DNA of 64,000 nt from Acinetobacter halotolerans (lineage in GTDB: Bacteria > Pseudomonadota > Gammaproteobacteria > Pseudomonadales > Moraxellaceae), in contig NZ_SGIM01000004.1 of the NCBI RefSeq assembly GCF_004208515.1, positions 1 to 64,000 of the forward strand, given 5' to 3'. Both the position numbers and the translations under genes were made by a program. The notes under the pieces were generated by a model, which saw nothing but the letters and a program-made list of their open reading frames with translations, searched no databases and had not been told where the DNA came from. The number at the start of each line of letters is the position of its first letter. Within the stretch, counting starts at the first letter, position 1. Positions 39,584-49,909 of this stretch are shown here, piece after piece.

Positions 39584-40030
39584 ATGATTTCATTGCGTTT
39601 GTATTATTTATGGTTTTTTATCATTTGTCTCATTTCGACTTTATTGGCTGGTGTGCTGGCTGCGATTTTACCAAATAGTATTGGCGGTATCCTCACTGCA
39701 CTTCCTTATCTGATTGCGATCATCTTTGTATTATTCAAATTTTTAAAACAGCAACAACGTGCACCCAGTATCCAAGAGAAAAAACGTTTAACACTCGCCT
39801 TTACCCTGATTTTCTGGGGATATAATGTATTGGGCTTATTGTTGGGGCTATTTATCTTTGCTCGTAAAGATCCTGAAGTTTGGCAGAACTTCCTCTTATA
39901 TTTGCAACAACCTAAATTCTTGCTGACTGTACTCGCGATGTGGTTGATGCTGGCGATTCCATTATTCTTAATTACTTATTGGTTTTATGGCAAGCAGGCA
40001 CAGCGAATGGCACATAAGATGTTTGGATAG
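39584..40030 (+). CDS. Small integral membrane protein (ABZJ_00895-like)
   Basis: 148 residues from ATG 39584 with GGG nine bases upstream; ATG 39578 and a TTG at 39551 are alternatives. Four hydrophobic segments (about 5-30, 35-56, 70-95, 110-137) with few charged residues between. It recalls the uncharacterised four-helix Acinetobacter family ABZJ_00895, from memory only. No catalytic motif is visible and the function is unknown. Confidence 0.6.
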   Translation: MISLRLYYLWFFIICLISTLLAGVLAAILPNSIGGILTALPYLIAIIFVLFKFLKQQQRAPSIQEKKRLTLAFTLIFWGYNVLGLLLGLFIFARKDPEVWQNFLLYLQQPKFLLTVLAMWLMLAIPLFLITYWFYGKQAQRMAHKMFG

Positions 40031-40104
40031 TTTCAAAGTCATCTTGTAATTCATTTTTATTCTGTTATAGCTACTTATACATATCATTTTTGATAGGTAG
40101 CATC

Positions 40105-41013
40105 ATGCAAAAATTGACTGTACTGGTAACTGGTGCGAGTGGTTTCATCGGCTCTCATCTTTTACCGTTTCTGTTAGAACAACAATATCAAGTCATTGCC
40201 TTAACTCGACAAAAACAAAAGCGTTCTCAATATCCTCATTTAACTTGGGTGACTGATTTAGAACAGGTTCAGCACTCTGAAATAGACTATGTGATTAATC
40301 TCGCTGGTGAAAATATTGGGCAGAAACGCTGGAGCGAACAACGGAAAAGGCAACTCATAGAAAGCCGTGTCAGTACGACAGAAAAGCTCTATGAATGGTT
40401 AGAGCGTAAACAGATTTATCCTAAATGTATTATTTCAGGTTCAGCGATTGGTTATTATGGGATTGATCCGACTGAACAATGGGCGACAGTGTGCGATGAA
40501 AATTCGCCTCCACACGATATTTTTATGTCAGAACTATGCCAAGCCTGGGAACAGGCGGCATTAAAATTTTCTAATCAAAATACCAAGATCATTCGTTTAG
40601 GTGTGGTTTTTGCGGGTGATGGTGGAATCTTGCCGCAGATGCTCTTACCTATTAAATTGAATATGGTCAGTAAAATTGGTACAGGATTACAACCCGTAGT
40701 ATGGATTCATATTCAGGATGTGCTGCGCGCCATGTTGTTTTTGTTGACCTTGGAAAGCTCGCAAAAGGTTTATAATCTTGTTGCTCCTGAACAATCTAAT
40801 CAACAGCGTTTTGCTCGTATTGCAGCCAACGTTTTAAAGCGTAAACCATTTATGCGGATGCCAAAATGTATCTTTGAATGGGGCTTAGGTGAACAGTCGC
40901 AATTGATTTTAAATGGGCAATATGTACAACCAAGTGCCTTATTAGCGCATGGGTTTGAATTTAGTTTTCCCGATCTTGAGTCTGCATTACAACAAATTCT
41001 AAGGCGTGACTAA
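40105..41013 (+). CDS. TIGR01777 family NAD-dependent epimerase/dehydratase-like protein
   Basis: 302 residues from ATG 40105. Extended short-chain dehydrogenase fold with an N-terminal nucleotide site VTGASGFIGSHL (about 8-19), the AGENIGQKRWSEQRK block (about 71-85) and SGSAIGYYG, which carries the active-site Tyr region. This is the SDR39U1/YfcH subfamily, of unknown substrate. Its last 15 bases overlap the 3' end of thiO on the opposite strand. Confidence 0.88.
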   Translation: MQKLTVLVTGASGFIGSHLLPFLLEQQYQVIALTRQKQKRSQYPHLTWVTDLEQVQHSEIDYVINLAGENIGQKRWSEQRKRQLIESRVSTTEKLYEWLERKQIYPKCIISGSAIGYYGIDPTEQWATVCDENSPPHDIFMSELCQAWEQAALKFSNQNTKIIRLGVVFAGDGGILPQMLLPIKLNMVSKIGTGLQPVVWIHIQDVLRAMLFLLTLESSQKVYNLVAPEQSNQQRFARIAANVLKRKPFMRMPKCIFEWGLGEQSQLILNGQYVQPSALLAHGFEFSFPDLESALQQILRRD

Positions 41014-42120
41014 GGCCAAGCGCTGCAATCGTTGAGGTGAATAAGCTGTTGGATTGACAAAAGTTTCTTGTCCTAATATCAACTGGCGTAGAAGTTGAGC
41101 CGATCCAGCACCCATACATAGCCCATTACGGAAATGTCCAAAGTTTGCCCATAGATTTTCTATTTCAGGCATTGCACCAATATAAGGAATACCGTGTGGC
41201 GAACTAGGGCGTAAGCCTGCCCAACGTTTTACAATTGGGAACTGTTCCAACTCAGGAATCATCTCCAAACAAGCCGTTAAAATGTCCTGTTGTGTTTGTT
41301 GATCAACGGCAGTGCTAAATCCACACTCCGACATACTCGAACCACAAACGATATGACCATCTTGACGTGGAATCAGATACATCACACGATTCATACACAT
41401 GGTGGGGAGCCAGTTTTCAGGGGTTTTAAACAGTAGCATCTGACCTTGAACGGGATGAACAGGAATGTTTCGTTGTATTTGTTCAACCCAGTGTTGACTC
41501 CATGCTCCAGACGCGAGTACCACTTGATCGGCAAAATATTGTTGCCCATCTTCCGCCTGTAAGCCATGCACTTTTTTATTTTTAATAATGAGTTTTTCAA
41601 TCGGGCAGTATTCAAAAAAACGGACTGAAGGGTGTTGTTTTAAATAGCTGATCAGTGATTGGAGTAAACGAGGATTACGGACATTTGAAAGCTCTGGGAA
41701 ATAGATTGCTTGTTCGAAGTCCGCAGAGATATGCTGATTTACCTGTTGAATGTCATCGCCTGTTAAGTATTCACAACGTTGCATCGGCTCATGATATTTT
41801 TCAGCATATTCCAAGCCTACTTGGAAGTCACCCTTATCAAAAATCAGCATACCTGTATCGTGAATTTGAAAATCAATGCCTGTGATGGGGTATAGTTTTT
41901 CATTCCACCTTTGATATAGGGATTTGCCATATTTGGCGAGTTGATTCACTTCAGGTGCATATCGCCAAGGGTACATCGGGGAGAGGATACCGCCACCCGC
42001 CCACGAAGCGGCTTGACCAGCTTGTTGTTGATCAAAAATATCGACTGAGCAGCCTTGTTCAGCAAGCTCAAGTGCAGTCATTAAGCCGCTAATCCCTGCA
42101 CCAATGATGGCAATATGCAT
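40999..42120 (-). CDS. thiO: Glycine oxidase ThiO
   Basis: 373 residues, FAD-dependent D-amino-acid oxidase family. It oxidises glycine to the imine used to make the thiazole of thiamine. The N-terminal FAD site GAGISGLMTALELAEQG (about 6-22), ASWAGGGILSPMYPWRY (about 38-54) and the C-terminal GHFRNGLCMGAGSAQLL are characteristic. thiS/thiG are not adjacent. It starts ten bases after hemB and may be co-transcribed with it. Other amino acid oxidases are the alternative. Confidence 0.85.
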   Translation of the reverse strand: MHIAIIGAGISGLMTALELAEQGCSVDIFDQQQAGQAASWAGGGILSPMYPWRYAPEVNQLAKYGKSLYQRWNEKLYPITGIDFQIHDTGMLIFDKGDFQVGLEYAEKYHEPMQRCEYLTGDDIQQVNQHISADFEQAIYFPELSNVRNPRLLQSLISYLKQHPSVRFFEYCPIEKLIIKNKKVHGLQAEDGQQYFADQVVLASGAWSQHWVEQIQRNIPVHPVQGQMLLFKTPENWLPTMCMNRVMYLIPRQDGHIVCGSSMSECGFSTAVDQQTQQDILTACLEMIPELEQFPIVKRWAGLRPSSPHGIPYIGAMPEIENLWANFGHFRNGLCMGAGSAQLLRQLILGQETFVNPTAYSPQRLQRLALVTP

Positions 42121-42130
42121 AAGTGGAGTT

Positions 42131-43201
<1,071 letters not shown>

Positions 43202-43317
43202 CTAGGGGAGAACTTAGCGGCTTAGGTCAATTAAATATCCTCGCTATTGTAGCCCCATAATTTTAGATTTGTACAAAATAATGGGATGTTTATCGTTCCT
43301 TTGGATTTAGACAGCGT

Positions 43318-43815
43318 ATGAATGATGTAAAGAAAAACTGGACAGGTAATATTCAGTTAGGTGCTAAAGCCGATCATGGCGTGGTATTAAAACAGCTTTG
43401 TAAAGCATTTAATTCTTCACCATTTTTTAAGCACTGTGGCATGGTCATGCGAGTGGTGGATGATCAAATCGAGGGTTATATCGACATGCAATCTGAACTG
43501 ATTGGTAATGTCGCTTTCCAAATTTTGCATGGTGGTGTTGCTGCAACAATGCTGGATAGTATTGGTGGTGTGGTGGCGATGGAACAACTTTATCGTCGTG
43601 CAAACCCTGAAGATTTACCAGATACCATTAAAAAAGTCTCTCGCTTAGCGACGGTCGATATGCGTGTTGATTATTTAGCACCGGGGCGGGGGAAATTCTT
43701 CATCGCACGTGCAGAAACATTACGTTTAGGGCGCAAGGGCTGTACCATGCGCATGACCATGGTCAATGATGAAGAAAAACCGATTGCAACCGCAATTGCA
43801 TCTTATGCATTTTAG
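43318..43815 (+). CDS. PaaI/YigI-type acyl-CoA thioesterase
   Basis: 165 residues, single hot-dog domain. LHGGVAATMLDSIGG (about 79-93) is the HGG helix-loop motif of the PaaI branch, and VDMRVDYLAPGRG (about 121-133) the following strand. It probably hydrolyses medium- or long-chain acyl-CoA, as YigI does. The ribosome site is weak. It is monocistronic, with a terminator. Confidence 0.85.
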   Translation: MNDVKKNWTGNIQLGAKADHGVVLKQLCKAFNSSPFFKHCGMVMRVVDDQIEGYIDMQSELIGNVAFQILHGGVAATMLDSIGGVVAMEQLYRRANPEDLPDTIKKVSRLATVDMRVDYLAPGRGKFFIARAETLRLGRKGCTMRMTMVNDEEKPIATAIASYAF

Positions 43816-43831
43816 TCATCTCCTGAATACT

Positions 43832-43858
43832 AAAGCGTCTTTGGACGCTTTTTTTATT
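43832..43858 (+). terminator. Intrinsic terminator
   Basis: AAAGCGTC/GACGCTTT stem with a TTTG loop and a T-run. Confidence 0.9.
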
Positions 43859-44065
43859 TTTATAATCCATATCAAAAAATAATCATAATCATAAACCTGA
43901 TGAATCTTGTTTTTTAGGTATAGCAATTCTGATGGTCAGAATAATTATAGCCCTTTGTTTGTCTTTAGCTTTTAAATTTTAATATTCAGTTAAGTTTTCA
44001 AAATTAAGCTGGTCGGCTGATTAAACCAAAAGTTAAAAAGTCGTTTTAATTTTCAGGAATAACCT

Positions 44066-45214
44066 ATGACTGACGCCCCAGCAAATTCACAGAATATGGT
44101 TTCAGACTCGGCATTAGATGATGCGATGAAAGCAAAACGTAAAAAGTTTCTTGGATTTTTTGCGCTCATTCTGATTCTTGCCGCAATTTTGTATGCGATT
44201 TGGGCGCTATTTTTCAATCATTCCGTCAGCACAGATAATGCTTATGTCGGTGCAGAAACTGCTCAGATTACTTCAATGGTCAGTGGGCAAGTGGCTGAAG
44301 TATTGGTGAAAGATACCCAACAAGTGAAACAGGGTGATGTGTTGGTTCGGATTGATGAACGTGACGCCAAGATTCAATTGGCTCAGGCGCAAGCCGAGCT
44401 TGCAAAAGCACAACGTCAATATAAACAAAGCCAAGCCAACAGTAGTTCTTTGAACTCTCAAGTTGGGGTACACAATGATGAAATTATCAGTGCGCAAGCC
44501 CAAGTTAATAAAGCTCAAGCGGATTTTGATCGTGCTGTATTGGAGCTGAAACGACGTAATGAGCTTGCTGTTTCAGGGGCGATATCCAAAGAAGAACTCA
44601 GCAAAGCACAAAGTGCAGTTTCGACGGCTAAAGCCAGTTTGGATTTAGCTCAGGCAGGTTTAGCTCAAGCAACCTCAAGTCGTAAAGCTGCTGAAAGTAC
44701 GCTCGCGGCCAATGAAGCATTGATTCAGGGTGTCAACGAAGCTTCAACGCCTGACGTTTTAGTGGCAAAAGCACACCTCGATCAAGCAACACTGGATTTG
44801 GAGCGTACCGTGATTCGTGCACCTGTTGATGGTGTGGTGGCGCGCCGAAATATTCAAATTGGACAACGTGTTGCACCAGGCACAGTGATGATGTCGGTTG
44901 TTCCAATTTCTGCGTTATATGTCGACGCCAATTTTAAAGAAAGCCAACTCGCTAAAGTAAAAACAGAGCAAAAAGTCACTTTAAGCGCTGATTTATATGG
45001 TGATGACGTGGTTTATCACGGTGTAGTACAAGGTTTCTCTGGGGGTACAGGTTCAGCATTCGCTTTGATTCCCGCACAAAATGCGACAGGGAATTGGATC
45101 AAGGTCGTACAGCGTTTACCTGTGCGAATTACGCTTGATCCTAAAGAACTTGCAGAGCATCCATTGCGGGTTGGGCTGTCGATGCAAGTGAATATTGATC
45201 TCGCATCGAAGTAA
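44066..45214 (+). CDS. emrA: HlyD/EmrA-type periplasmic adaptor of a drug efflux system
   Basis: 382 residues. One N-terminal membrane helix (about 28-50) is followed by a periplasmic lipoyl domain split around a long Ala/Gln-rich coiled coil (about 90-215), then beta-barrel parts. HSVSTDNAYVGAE (about 53-65) and VRAPVDGVVARRNIQIGQ-like (here IRAPVDGVVARR) are classic. It links the inner-membrane pump to an outer-membrane channel. Five bases separate it from the DHA2 transporter, a clear operon. Confidence 0.92.
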   Translation: MTDAPANSQNMVSDSALDDAMKAKRKKFLGFFALILILAAILYAIWALFFNHSVSTDNAYVGAETAQITSMVSGQVAEVLVKDTQQVKQGDVLVRIDERDAKIQLAQAQAELAKAQRQYKQSQANSSSLNSQVGVHNDEIISAQAQVNKAQADFDRAVLELKRRNELAVSGAISKEELSKAQSAVSTAKASLDLAQAGLAQATSSRKAAESTLAANEALIQGVNEASTPDVLVAKAHLDQATLDLERTVIRAPVDGVVARRNIQIGQRVAPGTVMMSVVPISALYVDANFKESQLAKVKTEQKVTLSADLYGDDVVYHGVVQGFSGGTGSAFALIPAQNATGNWIKVVQRLPVRITLDPKELAEHPLRVGLSMQVNIDLASK

Positions 45215-45219
45215 TTGCT

Positions 45220-46746
45220 ATGAAAACTGAGAATCCTTTCGCTGAACTGAGTGGTGGGCGATTACTGCTTGCTGCTTTTGTCATCGCACTCTCAAATTTT
45301 ATGGTGGTACTCGATACCACCATTGCCAATGTTTCAGTGCCACATATTACGGGGAACTTAGCCGTTTCCAGTTCGCAAGGCACTTGGGTTATTACCTCCT
45401 ACGCCGTTGCTGAAGCGATTTGTGTACCACTCACAGGTTGGCTAGCTGGACGTTTTGGAACAGTTCGAGTATTTGTGTTTGGGCTGATTGGTTTTACAAT
45501 TTTTTCATTCCTGTGTGGTTTAGCGACTTCATTGGAAATGCTGGTATTTTTTCGTATTGGTCAAGGATTATGTGGTGGACCACTCATGCCATTGAGCCAA
45601 ACCTTATTAATGCGCATTTTCCCACCTGAAAAACACGCACAAGCGATGGGACTATGGGCAATGACCACTGTCATTGGACCGATCCTTGGACCCATTTTGG
45701 GTGGTTTGATTAGTGATAATTTGTCGTGGCATTGGATTTTCTTTATCAATATTCCCGTGGGGATTTTTTGTGCTTTAGCTGCGGTGCGGTTGTTATCTGT
45801 GGCTGAAACCAAAACTGAAAAATTGCGTATAGATGCGATTGGTCTTGGTTTGCTGGTGCTATGGATTGGTGCGCTGCAATTGATGCTCGATTTGGGTCAC
45901 GAAAGAGATTGGTTTAATAGCAGCAGTATTATTATGCTCGCTTTGGTCGCTATCATCGGCTTTATTGTATTTATGATTTGGGAGCTTACGGAAAAGTATC
46001 CTGTGGTGAATTTATACGTGTTCCGACATCGTGGTTTTAGCGTTTCAGTACTTGCATTGGCTTTTGGTTTCGGATCATTCTTTGGCAGTATTGTTTTAAT
46101 CCCGCAATGGCTGCAAATCAACTTGGGTTATACCGCAACATGGGCTGGGTATCTCACGGCAACCATGGGTTTTGGTAGTTTGACCATGTCACCGATTGTG
46201 GCAAAACTTTCCACTAAATACGACCCGCGAGCATTAGCCAGTTTTGGTTTGGCTTTACTTGGCGTGGTGACGATGATGCGGGCATTTTGGGTCACGGATG
46301 CTGATTTTATGGCATTGGCTTGGCCACAAATTTTGCAAGGCTTTGCAGTCCCTTTCTTCTTTATTCCACTGTCCAATATTGCGATGGGTTCGGTATTGCC
46401 ACAAGAAATGGCGTCTGCCGCAGGGTTAATGAATTTCTTGAGGACGATGGCTGGAGCAATAGGTGCCTCTATTGCGGTCACGATTTGGGATGATCACGCC
46501 AAAGTGGCACGAAGTGAAATGGTCAATGGCTTACACCCACAAGAAATACAGAATGCGTTAATCCAAAATGGATTTTCTTCGGATGCGACCTTAGGTTTGA
46601 TCGCAAATTTAGTGGACAAAGAAGCCATTACGATTTCTGCCAATCATGTCTTTATGATTATGGCGATGGTGTTTGTATTTGCCAGTATCCTGATTTGGAT
46701 GAGCCCTAAACCAAAAGGTAGCGTGGATGGTATGCCTTCTCACTAA
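45220..46746 (+). CDS. emrB: DHA2 family drug:proton antiporter (EmrB-type)
   Basis: 508 residues with 14 predicted membrane segments. Major facilitator pump that exports hydrophobic drugs through EmrA to an outer-membrane channel. The DHA2 motif LDTTIANVSVPHI (about 31-43), motif A GWLAGRFGTVRVF (about 73-85) and motif C GPILGPILGG (about 148-157) are present. No TolC-type gene or regulator is adjacent. Confidence 0.93.
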   Translation: MKTENPFAELSGGRLLLAAFVIALSNFMVVLDTTIANVSVPHITGNLAVSSSQGTWVITSYAVAEAICVPLTGWLAGRFGTVRVFVFGLIGFTIFSFLCGLATSLEMLVFFRIGQGLCGGPLMPLSQTLLMRIFPPEKHAQAMGLWAMTTVIGPILGPILGGLISDNLSWHWIFFINIPVGIFCALAAVRLLSVAETKTEKLRIDAIGLGLLVLWIGALQLMLDLGHERDWFNSSSIIMLALVAIIGFIVFMIWELTEKYPVVNLYVFRHRGFSVSVLALAFGFGSFFGSIVLIPQWLQINLGYTATWAGYLTATMGFGSLTMSPIVAKLSTKYDPRALASFGLALLGVVTMMRAFWVTDADFMALAWPQILQGFAVPFFFIPLSNIAMGSVLPQEMASAAGLMNFLRTMAGAIGASIAVTIWDDHAKVARSEMVNGLHPQEIQNALIQNGFSSDATLGLIANLVDKEAITISANHVFMIMAMVFVFASILIWMSPKPKGSVDGMPSH

Positions 46747-47047
46747 TCATAAAAAACACTTTTAGATGATGGTTTTGGGCTTGTTTTTTAAGTACTGGTT
46801 GAGTTTGGAAATGGCAGATTATGTTTGTATTTATCAAAATACGGCATGCTAGAATCGGGCAGATCAGTTAAAAATTAAGCTAGAGAAAACAAGGAGGAAT
46901 ATTATTAGGTACTGGGAATAAACCTAACTCATTCAATATTATTAAAACTTTAATTTTATCAAATATTAAAAAATCTCAATACCTGAGAACAAAGAAGCTT
47001 GCATAGCAATTGCATGGATAGGTAGGCATAAATAGTGGAGTGATCAC
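46747..47047. other. Leader region upstream of the gamma-glutamyltransferase gene
   Basis: 301 bases. It contains a candidate extended -10 (TGCTAGAAT, 46847-46855) and, about 36 bases on, a perfect AAGGAGG (46891-46897) with no ATG, GTG or TTG at the proper spacing. The true start at 47048 has its own GGAG. No terminator-like structure is seen after emrB. Confidence 0.5.
46847..46855 (+). promoter_or_regulatory. Candidate extended -10 promoter
   Basis: TGCTAGAAT fits the extended -10 form TGnTAnAAT. A possible weak -35, TTGTAT, lies 19 bases upstream. It would give a leader of about 185 bases before the gamma-glutamyltransferase start. Confidence 0.3.
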
Positions 47048-49042
47048 GTGAATAAAAGATATACATTTCTTTTCAGTAGCTTATTAGCAGTCGGTTTATT
47101 ACAAGGGTGTGGAAGTGATTCCTCATCAGATCAGTCCAAAGATGATTCAAATATTGGTCAGCCACCGCAGTCGCATTTAATTGTAGATAATGACCCGACC
47201 AGTTGTAGCAAATTGGCGCAAGATGGTTCAAGTGTCGTGGTTGGATCTAACCAAAATGGTGATCCATCAGCTCCTGAAGCTGCATCGGGTTATAAGTTAG
47301 GTCATACCGTAAAATATGCAGATAAATATATGGTGGTGGCAAATACCCCACTCGCGGTAAAAGCAGGCTGTGATATTTTAAAAGCTGGCGGCAGTGCAGT
47401 TGATGCTGCTGTTGCCGTACAAGCTGTACTGGGTTTAGTTGAGCCGCAATCAAGTACCATTGCTGGTAGTGGTTTTATGATGTACTACGATGCCAAGACG
47501 AAAACCGTAACCGCCTATGATGGTCGGGAAACAGCACCTGCCGCAGCCAATGAATATTATTTAATTCGTCAAAATATAGATGATCCAAACTCACCTGCAC
47601 CTGTACCAAGTGCTCGTCGTAGTGGACGCTCTATAGGTGTGCCGGGTGTCATGCGTTTGTTGGAGCAGGCTCAGCAAGAACATGGCAAACTTAAATGGAA
47701 CCAGCTTTTTGATGAAGCGATTCATTTGGCTGACCATGGCTTTCGTATTCCGGGGCGTTTGGCCAGTGCTATTGAAAGTAATGCCAGCAATCTAGCGCTT
47801 GATGCAAATGCGATGAAGACCTATTTTTATCCTGATGGTACACCTAGAAAAGTAGGTGAAAGCATGACCAATCAGGACTATGCAAAAACGCTAGAAGCAC
47901 TTGCAAAGCAAGGGGCTGGGGCAATGTATAGTGGTCCGATTGCTAGAAATATTGTTGAAAAGGCTGGGCAGATGGTGGGAGATGATCCAGCGCGTACACC
48001 AATGACACCAAGCTTGATGACTTTACAGGATTTATCCGATTATCAAGTTAAAAAACGCAATCCCGTTTGTACGACCTATCGTGACCGTTACTATATTTGT
48101 ACTATGCCACCTCCATCTTCGGGTGGTATAGCTGTTGCTCAAACGCTGGGTATTTTAGAAAGCTTTGATATGGCCCAATACCCCCCTAAAAACCCAGAAA
48201 ATGAAGGTGGAGTACCAGATGTAATGGGCGTGCATTTGGTGTCTGAGGCAGAGCGTTTGGCTTATGCCGACCGTGACAAATATGTAGCAGACACTGATTT
48301 TGTGCCTTTACCTGCACGTGGTATTGCAAGTTTGCTTGATAAAAACTACTTAAAACAACGTGCCGCATTGATTAACCCAAACCAGAGTATGGGGGGGGCA
48401 CAGGCAGGTGATTTCAATTCAGCTTTGGGTGTCGATAACACTGTTGAGCATGGTACAACTCAGTTCACTATCGTAGATGCTTATGGCAATGTGGTTTCAA
48501 TGACATCGACTGTTGAATCGAGTATGGGGTCTTTTCACATGGTGGATGGTTTCTTACTGTCGAATCAGTTGACTGACTTTAGTGCTAATCCTTATGACAG
48601 CACAGGGGCACTGGTTGCCAACCGTGTGGAAGGGGGTAAACGTCCTCGTAGTACGATGGCACCCACTTTAGTCTTTAAGGGTACCTCGCCAGATGAGTTT
48701 TATATGGCAACGGGCTCACCTGGAGGCGGAACCATCATTCAATATGTGGTTAAAACTTTGGTTGCTGCGCTGGACTGGAACTTAAATGCTCAACAAGCAA
48801 CTTCTTTGCTGAACTTTGGTGCAACCAATAGTCCAAATACCAATATTGACAGCTCGAATGACCAGCTCTCTTTGATTGAACTGATCGAGGGTTTAAAAGC
48901 AAAAGGGCATAGTGTTGCTAATACTGCGCAAACGAGTGGTATTTCAACGATTATGAAAGTCAAAATTGATAAGCAAAGCAAATATGCTGGCGGGGCAGAT
49001 CCACGCCGTGAAGGCATTGTTTTAGGCAATGGCGCTTTGTAG
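47048..49042 (+). CDS. ggt: Gamma-glutamyltransferase, lipoprotein
   Basis: 664 residues from a GTG with GGAG before it. It cleaves gamma-glutamyl bonds such as in glutathione and self-processes into two subunits. A lipoprotein signal ends LQGC (Cys21), so it is probably anchored in an outer membrane leaflet rather than free in the periplasm. The autoprocessing and catalytic Thr is T470 in HGTTQF, at the start of the small subunit. The GSGFMMYYD, PGVMRLLEQA and PRSTMAPT blocks fit the family. An eight-G run (48391-48398) lies in frame. Confidence 0.92.
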   Translation: MNKRYTFLFSSLLAVGLLQGCGSDSSSDQSKDDSNIGQPPQSHLIVDNDPTSCSKLAQDGSSVVVGSNQNGDPSAPEAASGYKLGHTVKYADKYMVVANTPLAVKAGCDILKAGGSAVDAAVAVQAVLGLVEPQSSTIAGSGFMMYYDAKTKTVTAYDGRETAPAAANEYYLIRQNIDDPNSPAPVPSARRSGRSIGVPGVMRLLEQAQQEHGKLKWNQLFDEAIHLADHGFRIPGRLASAIESNASNLALDANAMKTYFYPDGTPRKVGESMTNQDYAKTLEALAKQGAGAMYSGPIARNIVEKAGQMVGDDPARTPMTPSLMTLQDLSDYQVKKRNPVCTTYRDRYYICTMPPPSSGGIAVAQTLGILESFDMAQYPPKNPENEGGVPDVMGVHLVSEAERLAYADRDKYVADTDFVPLPARGIASLLDKNYLKQRAALINPNQSMGGAQAGDFNSALGVDNTVEHGTTQFTIVDAYGNVVSMTSTVESSMGSFHMVDGFLLSNQLTDFSANPYDSTGALVANRVEGGKRPRSTMAPTLVFKGTSPDEFYMATGSPGGGTIIQYVVKTLVAALDWNLNAQQATSLLNFGATNSPNTNIDSSNDQLSLIELIEGLKAKGHSVANTAQTSGISTIMKVKIDKQSKYAGGADPRREGIVLGNGAL

Positions 49043-49052
49043 ACTAAACTTA

Positions 49053-49082
49053 AAAAGCTGTCATTTTTGGCAGCTTATTTTT
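49053..49082 (+). terminator. Intrinsic terminator of ggt
   Basis: AAGCTGTC/GGCAGCTT stem with one wobble pair, then a T-rich tail. Confidence 0.7.
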
Positions 49083-49181
49083 ATGCAGGCCTTGAAAAAA
49101 ACAAAAGCTACTCAATTATATAAATATGCCCAACAATGGCGGACTGTTGATAAAATGCGCAGTATTTTATTTTAGTTATGC

Positions 49182-49187
49182 TATGAT
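49182..49187 (+). promoter_or_regulatory. Candidate -10 of ssrA
   Basis: TATGAT lies 14 bases before the mature tmRNA 5' end. No convincing -35 was found at 16-18 bases. Confidence 0.35.
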
Positions 49188-49201
49188 GTGCGTTCAACTA
49201 T

Positions 49202-49560
49202 GGGGATGTTTCTGGCTTCGACGCTGGTGATGAAACTTATAGATGCATGCCGAGAGCGCATTTTCTCTCGTAAATCAAATTTGCATTTTTTAGTCGCAAA
49301 CGACGAAACTTACGCTCTAGCTGCCTAAGGGCAGCTTGTCCGCTTCACTGAATACTTGTGGTTAGTGAACCCGACTGTAGCGCACGCACACAAGTCCGTA
49401 TAGAGCCAAGCCTCGGGGCTTTATACCAAACTAAGAGGATCGCGATTTGTACCCTGTTCGTCGGGTCACAAAGAGTTAAAATAGTAGACGATATCTAAGC
49501 ATGTAGTATTCTCGAGTGTAGTGCTGGCGGACGCGGGTTCAACTCCCGCCATCTCCACCA
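49202..49560 (+). ncRNA. ssrA: Transfer-messenger RNA (tmRNA)
   Basis: Trans-translation RNA that frees stalled ribosomes and tags the products for ClpXP. The 5' GGGGATG pairs with CATCTCC before the 3' ACCA, giving the tRNA-like acceptor arm, and GGTTCAACTCC forms the T loop. The tag frame at 49296-49328 encodes ANDETYALAA then TAA. Length is 359 bases. A strong terminator follows, and no smpB is adjacent. The 3' end is a common island insertion site, but no integrase is present. Confidence 0.97.
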
Positions 49561-49573
49561 AAATTCTCTATAT

Positions 49574-49604
49574 AAAAAAGCCACTTATCATAAGTGGCTT
49601 TTTT
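49574..49604 (+). terminator. Intrinsic terminator of ssrA
   Basis: 14-base perfect stem AAAAAAGCCACTTA/TAAGTGGCTTTTTT with a TCA loop. Confidence 0.93.
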
Positions 49605-49909
49605 ATTGCCACATTTTCTTACTTAACCAAATAGGGGGGGGCTCGTTTCCCATCTTTGGGTAAAAAATTGGGAAAATTTTACTTAAGACAGCGGTATCGA
49701 TGATTTCAATTTATTGTAGTTGGTCAACAGAGCAAATCTAACCCATCAAAAAAGTTACTTTAAATCCGCAACAATTCAGATTCATTTAAGCTTAGCCAAT
49801 TAGTCTATGCATAGGTTAAAGCAGTATCAGTATGAAAAACCCTTCGCCACATTCCTCAGATGTGGCTTTTTTTATGCCCAACGCAATTTTTATGATTTTA
49901 TTGTAGTGC
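49605..49909. other. Non-coding stretch downstream of ssrA
   Basis: 305 bases with an eight-G run (49634-49641), a 7-base inverted repeat TTTCCCA/TGGGAAA (49646-49652 and 49669-49675) and an orphan plus-strand terminator at 49846-49873. No integrase remnant or repeat of the tmRNA 3' end was found. A short unannotated RNA or a lost gene is possible. Confidence 0.5.
49846..49873 (+). terminator. Orphan intrinsic terminator
   Basis: GCCACAT/ATGTGGC with a seven-base loop and T7, oriented for the plus strand. The nearest plus-strand gene, ssrA, already has its own terminator 240 bases earlier. Confidence 0.75.

Noticed and set aside
41069..41076. TGTCCTAA as a regulon-wide operator
   Set aside because: The octamer also occurs inside thiO here, in ftsK (6379-6386, reverse) and in argB (19785-19792, reverse). 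The octamer alone is not evidence; only the paired pattern is.
49530..49560. Phage attachment site at the ssrA 3' end
   Set aside because: No second copy of the 3' end sequence and no integrase gene in the window.
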